Shown here in pieces: positions 63,101 through 64,000 of a DNA stretch of 64,000 nt. Position 1 is the stretch's first letter. Each line of letters starts with the position of its first letter. Below the pieces are notes generated by a model. The model searched no databases. It was not told the origin of the DNA and saw only the letters and a list, made by a program, of their open reading frames with translations. The stretch spans positions 55,991,429 to 56,055,428 of the forward strand of contig CM049312.1 of assembly GCA_026874595.1 (NCBI GenBank). Direction: 5' to 3'. The stretch is from Sipunculus nudus. Its lineage: Eukaryota > Annelida > Sipuncula > Golfingiida > Sipunculidae. The position numbers and the translations under genes were made by a program.

Positions 63101-64000
63101 CATTGATGTGCCTGAACATGAACCCAATTACTGAGCCAATGCCAGGATCAGATATACCACTGTCAGACAGGAAAGGTGTCTGGCACTGGGCAGCTGTGGA
63201 CAAAAGCCTGCCAACTGAAATGTTATTCTACTGATGAAACAGGAAAACAACAAGCTATCAGACCATTGTACTGTCCTCTGTTTGTCTAAAAGTGTATTAT
63301 CAATAATTTATCTTTATTTGGCTGCAGTACCAGATCTGTCCTCCCACTAATGCATCAACTACCAGAAACTTCTAAAACACAAACTACATGTAAATCTTCC
63401 AAAAGGAAATATAATCTTCTTCAAGATGAAACTTCTGTGGTTACAATTATCACATTAATAACAAAAATCATATACCACAGAAGATATTTGATACTGAAGA
63501 AGGAAAATGCTGTTATATTTTAATCACAGAGAATGTACAAAACTCTGTGAAGAATCTTATTACATATATGGAGTATTGTATATATATTTTAGTTAAGTAA
63601 CTTCTTTTAACTGATAAAAGTACACATGAAATCCTTGTTGAAGTCATCTTCACCTGAAGAAAGATGACTGAATAAAGTAGATCACTGCTTCCTTGTAGGG
63701 TAAAAACAGGCTTGATAAAGAATCAACAAAATTAGGGCTTCACAGATAAGAATACAAATGACAAAGTTAATCTTGAAAACAACTAAATCATCCCTGTGTG
63801 ACGGGATAATAAGAGCTAAAATAAGTGTTTGGTTGGATTCCTGCACAAGACGGAGGATATCAATGATTAGCAGGGATGAAAACAGACAACATTGCTGGTC
63901 AGACTTGTGGGACGTCCCCTGTGTTCTGTCTGTGCTCTTGCGCCAGACATAAGAAATTACTGAGCAACCAAAATCGTCATGCCATGACAGCCAGCAAGCA
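60114..64000. other. Non-coding right end of the window
   Basis: Mostly AT-rich. 61830-62280 is richer in G+C and has two GCCAATCAGAT motifs (62148 and 62196) but no gene recognised. Related short repeats (CCCTACAAGAATTTTTACTT / CCCTACAACCATTTTTACTT) lie at about 62346 and 62623. The start-codon exon of rabphilin was sought on the minus strand and not found. Confidence 0.5.

Overview
This window is eukaryotic genomic DNA: AT-rich, intron-rich and full of dispersed repeats. It is dominated by one protein-coding gene on the minus strand, a rabphilin (RPH3A/Rph family) Rab3/Rab27 effector of synaptic and secretory vesicles. Thirteen coding exons can be placed between 51556 and 1805. All have GT-AG junctions with compatible phases, and together they give about 511 codons. 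They encode most of the N-terminal Rab-binding domain with its eight-cysteine FYVE-type zinc finger, a long low-complexity linker, and the complete C2A domain. The exon with the true start codon was not found and should lie upstream (higher coordinates). The C2B domain should lie beyond position 1, off the left edge. The repeat content (GGTCAAGGTCA-bearing repeats, GGTGGCGCCACC-bearing repeats, tRNA-derived SINEs, chromodomain Ty3/Gypsy LTR element) suggests a marine invertebrate, probably a lophotrochozoan (mollusc, brachiopod or annelid-like). This placement is an inference from style, not a species identification.

Layout from left to right. 1-1804: the intron after the C2A exons, holding a 1 kb TIR element with a TA duplication. 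1805-5686: three C2A exons. 5687-8590: a tandem array of about 32 copies of an 80-bp unit, each carrying a copy of the 3' splice site of the first C2A exon, followed by decayed copies of that exon and a SINE. 13538-20393: small linker exons. 20394-32735: a 12 kb intron with a nest of diverged repeats and a near-perfect palindromic MITE with an 8-bp target duplication. 32736-39754: an acidic linker exon, the SGAWFF exon and a zinc-finger exon, plus several local duplications. 39755-48294: an 8.5 kb intron with a TIR element whose interior is a 280-bp tandem array. 48295-51556: first zinc-finger exon, a 24-bp minisatellite and the Rab-binding helix exon. 52240-57187: a young but crippled Ty3/Gypsy element on the plus strand, lacking reverse transcriptase and RNase H. 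57188-64000: non-coding DNA, with a third copy of a dispersed MITE.

Only the rabphilin gene looks like a functional host gene. Six consecutive linker exons are all phase 1-1 and multiples of three, an architecture suited to exon skipping. The most unusual structure is the array that multiplies one splice acceptor immediately upstream of the authentic one. No bacterial features, CRISPR arrays, rRNA genes or convincing tRNA genes were seen.
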